The notes: generated by a model not told the origin, from the sequence alone. DNA of 8,666 bases from an uncultured Bacteroidales bacterium (GCA_947074245.1 CAMTOW010000068.1:1-8666); one strand, 5' to 3'; positions 1 to 6,769 are shown, counted from the stretch's first letter. Made by a program: numbers and translations.

Positions 1-57
1 ATTATTAGATTGTATAACGAGTGATTATATGTCCGTAAGGGGCTTGTTTAACAAATA

Positions 58-83
58 AAATCCAGGAATCGGTATCCCTGGAT
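58..83 (-). terminator. Intrinsic terminator of the Omp85-type gene
   Basis: A 7-bp perfect stem (ATCCAGG at 60-66 with CCTGGAT at 77-83) encloses a 10-nt loop. It lies 8 bp past the stop codon of the minus-strand barrel gene. Read on the minus strand, the stem is followed by a T-rich run (TTTATTTG, positions 59 down to 52). On the plus strand it is followed by CTGTTTTATT, so weak termination in that direction is also possible. Confidence 0.75.
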
Positions 84-91
84 CTGTTTTA

Positions 92-1297
92 TTAAAAAGC
101 TTCGGTCATATTGAAGTAAAAAAGTGTTTGTTTATCGACTGGACTATAACCTACATCGAAGCGAAAGTTCATTCGAGGTTGAAGCTCGATACGTATTCCT
201 GCTCCAAAATTAGGTAACGCGACGTCGTATTTTATAGGGTTTGGTCCCAAAAAGCCGACTCCACCCCATGCCGCATAACCGAATCTGCTCCAAAAACGCT
301 GCATCTTGGTCTCATTTCCAAAATTAAACATATGGCGATATTCGGCCAATGCGACAAGTGTACTCTTATCTCGGTATTGTCCCATATAATAACCTCTTAA
401 ATCAAATGGACTTCCGATCAGAGGATATCGGGTGAACGGAACATTCCCAAAAGCGTTTTTAGAAGATGCCGTCCATGACAACACGCTTCTTTTACCCAAT
501 GAGGGTAGTTTGAGGTATTGTCGATAATCAATGGAAAGGGTGCTGAATTCCAGGTCGCTTCCTATGAATTTAGGATAATAATACGCTTTCATTTCAAAAT
601 AAACTCCTTTATAGGCATTCGCCGCAACATCTCGAGTGTCATAAGAAATGATACCACCGATACCGACCGATCGGAGTTTTAATCCTGTTGAATCTCCACC
701 TTGCTTAATAAACAGTGGGTCCTTGACAATATAACTTCCCGGATCCTTGATGTGTTCCTTGATGAAATCGACCATCGGTCCGACATAAAATGGCGTCTTC
801 GCGATGCGGAAAAGAAAAACGGGATTGATCTGAATCAGACTTGAGAAATATTTAGTCTGTTCTCCTCGGTCGATATGCTTGTTCGTAGAATATCCGATAC
901 CATAGTAATTATCATTTGTATTCTTATATACATATTGTCCGAATAGTCTCCATTTGTCTCCATTGAAAAACATTTGAGGTTTGAGCATCATATTGATTCC
1001 GATCGGTTTGGCAAACGTTAGTCCGAATGAAAACGGTAGTACGCTTCGTTGAAGGGTTGTGTCGTTTTTGTTAGTCCGGAAAGTGAATAGAGCTGCTCCT
1101 CCGACAAGAAACCCGTAGTCAGGAGTATATCCGGGTCCTCCTAAAATGCTGAATCGCAGGTTCTTTTCTTTGTGAGGGATCGAATCAGGTGATGATATGC
1201 TGTCGTTACTTGATTTTACAGATGGAACTGCAAAAGATGAGATTGAAATGCACAGTAGTAGTGCAAGAATACTTGCTTTTTTTGATTTCTTGTTCAT
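92..1297 (-). CDS. POTRA-less Omp85/BamA-family outer membrane barrel protein
   Basis: This is a 401-residue exported protein. The N-terminus is a signal peptide: a Lys-rich start (MNKKSKK), a hydrophobic core (ILALLLCISI), and probable cleavage after SFA near residue 24. About 25 linker residues follow, then a C-terminal Omp85-type beta barrel. Family marks are YDTRD with a following KGVYFE (about residues 219-235), the L6-loop motif LRGYYMGQYRDK (about 300-311), AEYRHMF (about 318-324), and a closing strand region GIRIELQPRMNFRFDVGYS with a terminal Phe. The mature length of about 375 residues fits one 16-strand barrel, leaving no room for POTRA domains. It is therefore not the BamA assembly factor itself. 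Related POTRA-less members are known as surface antigen D15-like proteins, and their substrate is generally unknown. I chose the ATG at 1295-1297. A TTG three codons upstream (1304-1306) is also open but less likely. The gene stands alone with its own terminator. The fold is secure; the function is not. Confidence 0.85.
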   Translation of the reverse strand: MNKKSKKASILALLLCISISSFAVPSVKSSNDSISSPDSIPHKEKNLRFSILGGPGYTPDYGFLVGGAALFTFRTNKNDTTLQRSVLPFSFGLTFAKPIGINMMLKPQMFFNGDKWRLFGQYVYKNTNDNYYGIGYSTNKHIDRGEQTKYFSSLIQINPVFLFRIAKTPFYVGPMVDFIKEHIKDPGSYIVKDPLFIKQGGDSTGLKLRSVGIGGIISYDTRDVAANAYKGVYFEMKAYYYPKFIGSDLEFSTLSIDYRQYLKLPSLGKRSVLSWTASSKNAFGNVPFTRYPLIGSPFDLRGYYMGQYRDKSTLVALAEYRHMFNFGNETKMQRFWSRFGYAAWGGVGFLGPNPIKYDVALPNFGAGIRIELQPRMNFRFDVGYSPVDKQTLFYFNMTEAF

Positions 1298-1726
1298 TTG
1301 CGACAATTAAAGATATGTCCGAAACAATAGGGCATTACATCCCAATTTGATAAAGCAAATTAACAAGTAATTCTTTTTATAGCGAAGGAATTAATATCAA
1401 TATTAGTTAATAAGATTAATAAGTTTTAATTTGTAAGTACGGACGAACCGCAATTGGGGAGTGTTTTATTTGAATAATATTACTGAAAAAATAACTTAAA
1501 AAGAAAAATATAATTAATTGTACCTGCTATTGCTGCTTGAGTGATTTTGTTTTTGTGTTGAAAAAACTAAAAAATCATAATTATTATTACATAATATTTA
1601 TTATCTTGCAGATGAATTCTAGAGGAATAGCGTGAAGTATACTTAAATTAATTGGAAATTGTCGATGATGCTTATTTGATAAAATAAAAAAAACCACGTT
1701 ACACACATAAACTAATTTTAAAAATT
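1298..1726. other. AT-rich divergent intergenic region
   Basis: This gap of about 430 bp separates the divergently transcribed barrel gene and sigma factor gene. It is very AT-rich, with many A and T runs and short AT palindromes such as TAATATCAATATTA near 1395-1408. I see no coding sequence, tRNA or convincing structured RNA. It must hold promoters for both genes, but no exact TAnnTTTG element is obvious. The nearest candidates are TATCTTTA on the minus strand (1308-1315, one mismatch) and TATCTTGCA on the plus strand (1602-1610), which resembles the common TATCTTTGCA form with one T missing. Confidence 0.6.
1602..1610 (+). promoter_or_regulatory. Possible degenerate -7 element of the sigma factor gene
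   Basis: TATCTTGCA resembles the frequent Bacteroidota -7 form TATCTTTGCA with one T deleted. No TTTG -33 element is seen at the usual distance. If used, it would give a leader of about 110 nt. This is a weak candidate. Confidence 0.2.
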
Positions 1727-2230
1727 ATGGGCAAGCCTACTATTCAACAGCAACTCGTCGGTCTGCAAGATAAACTTTTGAGTTTTGCAATGATGCTGAC
1801 CGAAAATAAAGATGACGCCCGGGATTTGTTTCAGGAAACCGCTTTGAAGGCATTGGATAATGAAGATAAATTTGTCGTTGATACGAATTTCAAAGGATGG
1901 GTATTTACGTTGATGAGAAATATATTCATTAATAATTATAGGAGGATGGTAAGGAATCAGAAGATTCTTTTGCCTGGCGATGAACTCTATAAATTGAATA
2001 TGCCTACCAGCTCTGCTTATGCATCTCCGGACGGGGCATTGACGCTGAAAGAGATAACTCGCGTATTGGATAATCTAGAGGAAGATATCAGAACTCCTTT
2101 TACGATGCATGTTTCAGGATATAAATATCATGAAATAGCAGAAAACCTGGATCTACCCATTGGTACGGTTAAGAGTCGTATATTTTTAGCGAGAAAAAAT
2201 CTGATGCATTCTCTCAAAGATTATAAATAA
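1727..2230 (+). CDS. ECF-type (sigma-70 family) RNA polymerase sigma factor
   Basis: This 167-residue protein has the two-domain layout of an extracytoplasmic-function sigma factor, which directs RNA polymerase to a specific promoter set. Region 2 spans about residues 10-76 and includes DDARDLFQETALKAL (29-43) and the -10-recognition helix FKGWVFTLMRNIFINNYRR (55-73). A linker of about 30 residues follows. Region 4 spans about 106-163 and contains the helix-turn-helix GYKYHEIAENLDLPIGTVKSR (131-151), which would read the -35-type element. Length and order are normal for the family, and the protein appears intact. The start is an ATG in an A-rich context with no Shine-Dalgarno, as usual in Bacteroidota. 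No anti-sigma gene, FecR-like gene or SusC-like gene lies next to it: the upstream gene is divergent and the downstream gene converges 25 bp away. Its signal and regulon cannot be read from this window. The family call is very safe; the subgroup is not assigned. Confidence 0.95.
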   Translation: MGKPTIQQQLVGLQDKLLSFAMMLTENKDDARDLFQETALKALDNEDKFVVDTNFKGWVFTLMRNIFINNYRRMVRNQKILLPGDELYKLNMPTSSAYASPDGALTLKEITRVLDNLEEDIRTPFTMHVSGYKYHEIAENLDLPIGTVKSRIFLARKNLMHSLKDYK

Positions 2231-2255
2231 AAAAGATTGAGAATATAAGATTGGT

Positions 2256-2777
2256 TTAAGAGGGGCTGATATTGATCTTCTCCAGTAAACCGGGTGGGAC
2301 GATATCCGCGTTGATGCTTTCAAAAGCTGTTTTGAATACGATCATGTTCATTTCGTCCGATAGATTTAGAATCTCCTTATAGTCAGTTTTGGGTAGTGAT
2401 TGGCGAATAGAGGGCAGCACTTCTTTTTGAATGAATGTCGCAATACGTTTGGTTGCCCATTCTTCTAAAAATGCGGAGTCTCCTTTGTTCAACTCTTTTA
2501 CCAATTCGTTTGCTAGCTGAGTTTTATGGTTGATTGTTATCATCTGGCAGAGAGATAATATTTCATCTCTTTGGGCTTGTAAGATTAATGATTCGGTTTT
2601 TTCGTTTTTTCGTACTTTCTTGTCATGTGCTAAGGAGTATAAAAGAACAAAAATTGCACTGACGTCGATAACTGCAAATACGATGAAGGTTATGGTAAAT
2701 TCGCTTTGAGCAAATACTGCCATAAATATGCTGAAGATTAATAAAGCAACTAGAGTAAATACGATGATTTTTTTCAT
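2256..2777 (-). CDS. Uncharacterised two-helix membrane protein
   Basis: I do not recognise the family of this 173-residue protein. Two hydrophobic segments lie at about residues 3-23 and 28-50, separated by a short polar turn (QSEFT). A basic stretch, HDKKVRKNEK (51-60), comes next. By the positive-inside rule both termini should be cytoplasmic, forming a hairpin anchor with a cytoplasmic domain of about 120 residues. That domain is mostly charged, probably alpha-helical (about 60-120), with one Cys (77) and no catalytic motif I can identify. The first segment could instead be a signal peptide, since VFAQS looks like a cleavage site, which would place the rest outside. The ATG at 2775-2777 is the natural start because it leads directly into MKK and the first helix. 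The gene converges with the sigma factor across 25 bp without a visible terminator. It is transcribed away from the rluF-like gene and separated from it by that gene's terminator, so it is probably expressed alone. Confidence 0.7.
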   Translation of the reverse strand: MKKIIVFTLVALLIFSIFMAVFAQSEFTITFIVFAVIDVSAIFVLLYSLAHDKKVRKNEKTESLILQAQRDEILSLCQMITINHKTQLANELVKELNKGDSAFLEEWATKRIATFIQKEVLPSIRQSLPKTDYKEILNLSDEMNMIVFKTAFESINADIVPPGLLEKINISPS

Positions 2778-2915
2778 TGTAATGGTATTTATGGCAATCA
2801 GATGTTAATAGGTATTTGTAGTTTCTATAATTTATAATGCTTATTGACTTGAAAAGTTCATAAAATAAACTGTAAATGAAGGATTTTAATGAAAAAAGAT
2901 ATGCGATAAGATGAA

Positions 2916-2952
2916 AAATGAAAAAGCCGGATCTAGTCCGGCTTTTTCATTT
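2916..2952 (-). terminator. Strong intrinsic terminator downstream of the rluF-like gene
   Basis: A perfect 16-bp stem (2916-2931 with 2937-2952, core AAAAAGCCGGA / TCCGGCTTTTT) closes a 5-nt TCTAG loop. It lies about 80 bp past the stop codon of the minus-strand pseudouridine synthase gene. Read on the minus strand, the GC core is followed by a T tract. The symmetry would let it work on the plus strand too. It insulates the membrane-protein gene from read-through. Confidence 0.88.
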
Positions 2953-3030
2953 AATATATGACTGTATAACAATATATATCAGTTTATGTTTATCAATCAA
3001 ATTACTGCGTCGTGAAATTTGAATTATAGC

Positions 3031-4137
3031 TTATTTCTTTCTTCCTCTCGGAGCAACGCTTCTTCCTCGAGGTCCTGGTGTTTGGGTTTTTCCTTTACCT
3101 CGAAGCGATGCAGACTTCGTATTGGAAGTCTTCTTTTGAGCTTTTACTGCCGCGATCGTTTTTGGATTTTTTATCGCGTCTTCCATTCGTATCCCTTTAT
3201 TGTTGGTTGACGGGCGTTCGTTTTTCTTCGTGGAAGTTGTGTTGCTACTTGTGTTTTTTGTAGAAACAGTCGTGCTTTTTTTTCGTCCGCTCCGAAGTGT
3301 TTTTGATTTCGGGTTTAGTGCGGCCAAAGCCAGTTGAGCATCCTTTTCCGCTTTTCTGGCAGCGCGCCAACCGTATTCACGTTCTTCGTGAACAGCACCC
3401 ATACCTTGTGAAGCATTTTCTGAATTGGTGGAATTTTGAAGCATTTGCATCATTTCCTCCGTTTCTTCAGGCGTAAAGAATCTCCATTGACCCAATGGAA
3501 GTCCCTTTAGGGAGATATGCATTACGCGAATACGTTTCAGTTTGATGACAGAATATCCGAGAGCTTCACACATGCGTCTGATCTGACGGTTAAGTCCTTG
3601 GGTCAAAGTGATGTAGAAACTGAACTCGCTTTCTTTCTCAACTTTACATTTTTTTGTTCTGGTTCCTAAGATGGGTACGCCGTTTGCCATTTGAGTTAAG
3701 AATTCGGTTGTAACGGGTTTTTCAACCGTTACAAGATACTCTTTCTCGTGATTATTGCCTGCGCGTAATACTTTATTAACAATGTCGCCGTCGTTAGTAA
3801 GAAAAATCAAACCTTCCGAATCTTTATCGAGACGTCCGATGTTGAAGATTCTTTCCGGAAAGTTGACATATTCGATAATGTTTCCTTTTTCGGTGGTATC
3901 GGTAGTACAGGTGATTCCGATAGGTTTGTTGAAAGCCAGATAAACCGCTTCTTTCCGTGTCTGAACCATTCTTCCGTCCACTTTTACTTTGTCTTTCTGT
4001 GGGTTGATTTTTGTTCCGATGTCAGGGGTTTTTCCGTTCACGGTCACTCGACCCGATGTAACATATTCGTCTGCCTCACGGCGCGAACAAATGCCAGCTT
4101 CGCTGATAAACTTATTTAATCTGATTAGATCGCTCAT
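3031..4137 (-). CDS. rluF: 23S rRNA pseudouridine synthase, RluF-like (RsuA family), with long basic tail
   Basis: This enzyme isomerises a specific uridine to pseudouridine in 23S rRNA; the E. coli RluF target is U2604. Residues 4 to about 50 form an S4 RNA-binding domain (LNKFISEAGICSRREAD and the strand VTVNGK). The catalytic domain spans about 65-235. It holds NKPIGITCTTD (70-80), then NIGRLDKDSEGLIFLTNDGD (99-118) with the catalytic Asp predicted at 104, then HEKEYLV, and finally the substrate-binding region GLNRQIRRMCEALGY. The wording GDIVNKVLRAGNNHEKEYLVT and GVPILGT follows RluF more closely than RluB or RsuA. From about residue 240 to 368 there is a low-complexity Lys/Arg/Ser/Thr tail ending in Gly/Arg-rich repeats and GRKK. 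This makes the protein about 80 residues longer than E. coli RluF (about 290), although E. coli RluF also has a basic tail. The ATG at 4135-4137 lies just past a -7 promoter match. The exact target uridine is inferred by homology. Confidence 0.93.
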   Translation of the reverse strand: MSDLIRLNKFISEAGICSRREADEYVTSGRVTVNGKTPDIGTKINPQKDKVKVDGRMVQTRKEAVYLAFNKPIGITCTTDTTEKGNIIEYVNFPERIFNIGRLDKDSEGLIFLTNDGDIVNKVLRAGNNHEKEYLVTVEKPVTTEFLTQMANGVPILGTRTKKCKVEKESEFSFYITLTQGLNRQIRRMCEALGYSVIKLKRIRVMHISLKGLPLGQWRFFTPEETEEMMQMLQNSTNSENASQGMGAVHEEREYGWRAARKAEKDAQLALAALNPKSKTLRSGRKKSTTVSTKNTSSNTTSTKKNERPSTNNKGIRMEDAIKNPKTIAAVKAQKKTSNTKSASLRGKGKTQTPGPRGRSVAPRGRKK

Positions 4138-4153
4138 CCTAATAATATTTTTA

Positions 4154-4161
4154 CAAAGTTA
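4154..4161 (-). promoter_or_regulatory. Candidate -7 promoter element for the rluF-like gene
   Basis: TAACTTTG on the minus strand matches the Bacteroidota TAnnTTTG element exactly and ends 16 bp upstream of the ATG. It would give a leader of roughly 10 nt. No clear TTTG -33 box lies about 19-21 bp further upstream, so the assignment rests on the -7 box and its position. Confidence 0.5.
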
Positions 4162-4250
4162 GAAAATCTGATCTGTAAATGAATGTATGCGGATATTTCT
4201 TTACGGAATTTTTATAAATGAAGTAGATCATAGATGTGGCGTTAAATCCA

Positions 4251-4258
4251 TATCTTTG
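4251..4258 (+). promoter_or_regulatory. Candidate -7 promoter element for the ybjN-domain gene
   Basis: TATCTTTG followed by TA is the most typical form of the Bacteroidota -7 element. It lies 42 bp before the ATG at 4301, implying a leader of about 35 nt. The -33 region has only TGTGG and no TTTG box. Together with the minus-strand element at 4154-4161 it makes this 163-bp gap a two-way promoter region. Confidence 0.6.
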
Positions 4259-4300
4259 TAAAAAATATCAGATTTAATTATTTATTGAAAATTATCGTTC

Positions 4301-4759
4301 ATGGCTAAATCACTTTGGCAGATCACCGATTATCTGAAAGCGAAAGGAGTTGAAACGGAGTATGATCGGGATTCCAAAACTCTGTTTACTCAACACTCTA
4401 CACCGGCTGGAGATCTTCAATCTCGTTATTATTATGATGATGAATTGCAGATTCTTTCTTGTCAGTGTATTTATCTTGGGACCTTACCGAAAGAAAAATA
4501 TTCCATTCTGTGCGAATTGGTAAACCGGTTTAATGAGCAACTTGCCTTTGGGGCATTCATGATCTTGGATGAAGAGGATCTTGTTTTTGAGATTAATAAT
4601 CTGATAGATGAAAAAACGCCACTGGGAGAGACGATTATTGAAAATCTGGTGACGATTCCGGCGCAAGCGCTTGGAGAGCATTTGTCAGCTTTTTTGCTGG
4701 TTGTCAATAAAGACTACTCTGCCATTGAAGCGATGGATGAGTTTTGGGAAAAAGAATGA
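4301..4759 (+). CDS. YbjN-domain protein
   Basis: This 152-residue soluble protein has no signal peptide or membrane segment. Its layout fits the YbjN-domain family, a small alpha/beta fold resembling type III secretion chaperones. An N-terminal helix (SLWQITDYLKAKG, 4-16) is followed by strand pairs (TLFTQHS; RYYYDDELQILSCQCIYLG). A helix with the family-like feature EKYSILCELVNRFNEQLAFGAF (65-86) comes next, then the strand LDEEDLVFEINNLID (89-103). A C-terminal helix rich in acidic residues ends in DEFWEKE. Family members are linked in other bacteria to stress and motility phenotypes or act as accessory binding proteins, but no molecular activity is settled. The gene is transcribed alone from its own promoter and ends 44 bp before a strong terminator. 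The ATG is the only sensible start. The family assignment is by recognition of pattern, not by an alignment. Confidence 0.75.
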   Translation: MAKSLWQITDYLKAKGVETEYDRDSKTLFTQHSTPAGDLQSRYYYDDELQILSCQCIYLGTLPKEKYSILCELVNRFNEQLAFGAFMILDEEDLVFEINNLIDEKTPLGETIIENLVTIPAQALGEHLSAFLLVVNKDYSAIEAMDEFWEKE

Positions 4760-4802
4760 TTCTCTAGAAATAGATGTGCGAATTTCGCAATCAATGTAAG
4801 TG

Positions 4803-4865
4803 AAAAAAAGAAAGACCACAGAGGCTTGAATAGATATATTCATCTCACTGTGGCCTTTCTTTTTT
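4803..4865. terminator. Bidirectional terminator shared by the ybjN-domain gene and nhaC
   Basis: An A-rich arm (4803-4814) and CCACAG (4816-4821) pair with CTGTGG (4848-4853) and CTTTCTTTTTT (4855-4865), with a single A/C mismatch between the two blocks. Inside the loop there is a second perfect 6-bp hairpin, TGAATA (4827-4832) with TATTCA (4837-4842). The arms supply a T run in either reading direction, so it can end both convergent transcripts. Confidence 0.9.
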
Positions 4866-4923
4866 ATGTTTTGGTCGGATCTGTTGATTCTCGACCGTTT
4901 CTTATTCAGATTATAATGTCGGC

Positions 4924-6393
4924 TTATGCCTGTACTCCTGCCAGTTCTTCTTCTGGTGCAGATTCAATTGGGGATTCTTGTTTTATCTTATAGCCGAATC
5001 CTGCGATCAAAAGTGTCATGACGGGGCTGATTAAGTTGAAGAAACAGAAAGGCATATAGGTTAATGTCGCAACACCCAATACGGTAGACTGTGCCATACC
5101 GCATGTGTTCCAAGGAATTAATACCGATGTTACGGTTGCCGAATCCTCAAGTGTCCGGCTCAGAAGTTCCGGGCGATAACCTTTTTTTCGATAGATTTCC
5201 GAAAACATTCTTCCCGGAAGTAGGATGGCGATGTATTGGTCAGCGGCCGCGCCATTTAAAAACATACATGCACCGGTAGTTGCTGCTACTGTTGAGAATG
5301 TATTTTTCATTAGGCCAACCATCTTTTCCGTAATGGTTTGTAACATTCCGCTCGCTTCCATAACGCCACCGAAAGTCATTGCGCATATAATCAGCCAGAT
5401 TGTATTAAGCATTCCACCCATACCTTTGGTTGTGACCAGATTGTCGAGCATTTCGTTTCCGGTCTGCGGCGCCACGCGGCCATATAAAGCTTTTATCACT
5501 CCGGTGAAGTTTCCGGAAGCCCCGTCAGTCAGCTGTGCGCATAGTTCGGGTTGGAAAATAAGAGCTGCGATTGAACCGGTTACTACCGAAATGAATACGA
5601 CGATGATCGCAGGGACACGCTTGGCGATCAATAGCATCGTAATCAATGGGACGATGAATAAATAAGGAGACAGATTGTATGTTTCAGCCAGAGCAAGACT
5701 CAGTTCGTTGGTTTGAGCGCTGGTTTCATGATTGCTGACAAATCCATATACAAGATAAATGATCATTGTTATGATAAACGACGGCACGGTGGTGATCATC
5801 AAAAATCGTATATGAGAAAATAAATCAGATCCAGCCGAAGAGGATGCCATATTTGTCGTTTCTGATAAAGGAGATACCTTATCTCCGAAATAGGCTCCGG
5901 AAATGATTGCTCCGGCAACCCATCCTGTTTCGAATCCCATCGCTTTGCCGACACCGAGCAATCCGACACCGATCGTTGCGATTGTCGTCCATGAACTACC
6001 CGAACTGACTGATACGATGGCTGCCGCTACACAGCAGGTTGCAAGAAAAATATCCGGATTGATGAATTTTAGTCCGTAAAACATCATCGCAGGGATTACT
6101 CCGCTCAACATCCATGCGCCGGCCAGAGCGCCAATCAAAAGAAGCAATACGATTGCTGAAGTTGATCCGGCCACACTATTGATGATCCCTTTTTCTAGAT
6201 CTGCCCAGGTTCGCCGCTTCGAAATCAGAGTCATACCACATACGAGAGCGGTAGCGATGAGTAAAACGATTTGTACGGATCCGTCTAATGCGGAGTCGCC
6301 GAAAAGGCGAACATTCAAAACGAGCATCGCAATCAAGGCGACGACAGGAATAAGTGATAGAATTAAAGATGGTGTATTATCTTGTCGATTCAT
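4924..6393 (-). CDS. nhaC: Na+/H+ antiporter, NhaC family
   Basis: This 489-residue polytopic inner-membrane protein is predicted to exchange Na+ for H+ across the cytoplasmic membrane, supporting sodium and pH balance. About 11-12 hydrophobic segments run from residue 9 to about 470. Signature stretches are SVSSGSSWTTIATIG (128-142) and GAYFGDKVSPLSETTNMASS (166-185), a conserved NhaC-type core with an Asp and a Glu inside a membrane region. A second half-repeat includes a Gly/Met-rich GGMLNTIWLIICAMTFGGVMEASG and, near the C-terminus, SRTLEDSATVTSVLIPWNTCGMAQ. The C-terminal tail is short, acidic and cytoplasmic (SPIESAPEEELAGVQA). Length is normal for the family and nothing is broken. NhaC-family members may also couple substrate exchange, as in the malate/lactate antiporter MleN, so the substrate is family-level inference. 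It is a single-gene unit with its own candidate promoter and a shared terminator. Confidence 0.92.
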   Translation of the reverse strand: MNRQDNTPSLILSLIPVVALIAMLVLNVRLFGDSALDGSVQIVLLIATALVCGMTLISKRRTWADLEKGIINSVAGSTSAIVLLLLIGALAGAWMLSGVIPAMMFYGLKFINPDIFLATCCVAAAIVSVSSGSSWTTIATIGVGLLGVGKAMGFETGWVAGAIISGAYFGDKVSPLSETTNMASSSAGSDLFSHIRFLMITTVPSFIITMIIYLVYGFVSNHETSAQTNELSLALAETYNLSPYLFIVPLITMLLIAKRVPAIIVVFISVVTGSIAALIFQPELCAQLTDGASGNFTGVIKALYGRVAPQTGNEMLDNLVTTKGMGGMLNTIWLIICAMTFGGVMEASGMLQTITEKMVGLMKNTFSTVAATTGACMFLNGAAADQYIAILLPGRMFSEIYRKKGYRPELLSRTLEDSATVTSVLIPWNTCGMAQSTVLGVATLTYMPFCFFNLISPVMTLLIAGFGYKIKQESPIESAPEEELAGVQA

Positions 6394-6416
6394 AAAGGCA
6401 ATGTGATTTTAGACTG

Positions 6417-6424
6417 CAAAAATA
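6417..6424 (-). promoter_or_regulatory. Candidate -7 promoter element for nhaC
   Basis: TATTTTTG (followed by CA) on the minus strand is an exact TAnnTTTG match ending 23 bp upstream of the nhaC ATG. It predicts a leader of about 17 nt. A TTTG -33 box is not apparent in the AT-rich sequence upstream. Confidence 0.5.
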
Positions 6425-6733
6425 TAACATTTATAAGTGGCATTTTTGTGGTCATTAGTGAAAATGAAATAACGTTCATTAAATAAATGTTGATGATTTG
6501 TTTTCTTTTGAATCTGAAATATGATTTTAATTGTCATAAAGTTGCTAAAGCTACGGATTTTTGCACATTGTGATATTTGGGGAATTAAGGGTGGTTCATT
6601 TGCATAAAATCTGATATTCTTTGATTTCAAGGAGATTAGCGATTGAAAAGGTGTGTTTTGTTTTAGGTTATGCTTAATTTTATCGAAGTAAGAATACCTT
6701 GGTTCGAACACGGACTGAATAAAGAGAATATTA

Positions 6734-6741
6734 TATATCTG
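6734..6741 (+). promoter_or_regulatory. Possible -7 element for the transaldolase gene
   Basis: TATATCTG differs from TAnnTTTG at one position and sits 28 bp before the ATG. No TTTG box is found at the usual -33 spacing. It is a positional guess. Confidence 0.3.
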
Positions 6742-6769
6742 TAAAATACTAATCTAATACGAAAATCTT

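Larger units (their letters stand above)
6394..6769. other. Divergent intergenic region between nhaC and the transaldolase gene
   Basis: This 376-bp AT-rich gap carries the candidate nhaC -7 element. On the plus strand it has a one-mismatch element, TATATCTG (6734-6741), 28 bp before the transaldolase ATG. A minus-strand reading frame stays open here for about 100 codons from a GTG at 6711. Its residues show no domain, and it runs through the nhaC promoter region, so I do not call it a gene. No tRNA, strong hairpin or repeat array is visible. Confidence 0.55.

Noticed and set aside
2840..2865. Partial palindrome around TGACTTGAAAAGTTCA
   Set aside because: Only 4-bp arms (ACTT/AAGT) match perfectly and it is too weak to call an operator.
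3019..3263. Plus-strand open frames of about 60 codons
   Set aside because: They lie opposite the basic tail of the rluF-like gene, have Ser/Phe/Cys-rich nonsense composition, and show no domain. They are shadows of the low-complexity coding strand.
5225..5665. Plus-strand open frame of 146 codons opposite nhaC
   Set aside because: It is fully antisense to conserved NhaC membrane segments, and no family features are seen. Long antisense frames are common opposite hydrophobic coding sequence.
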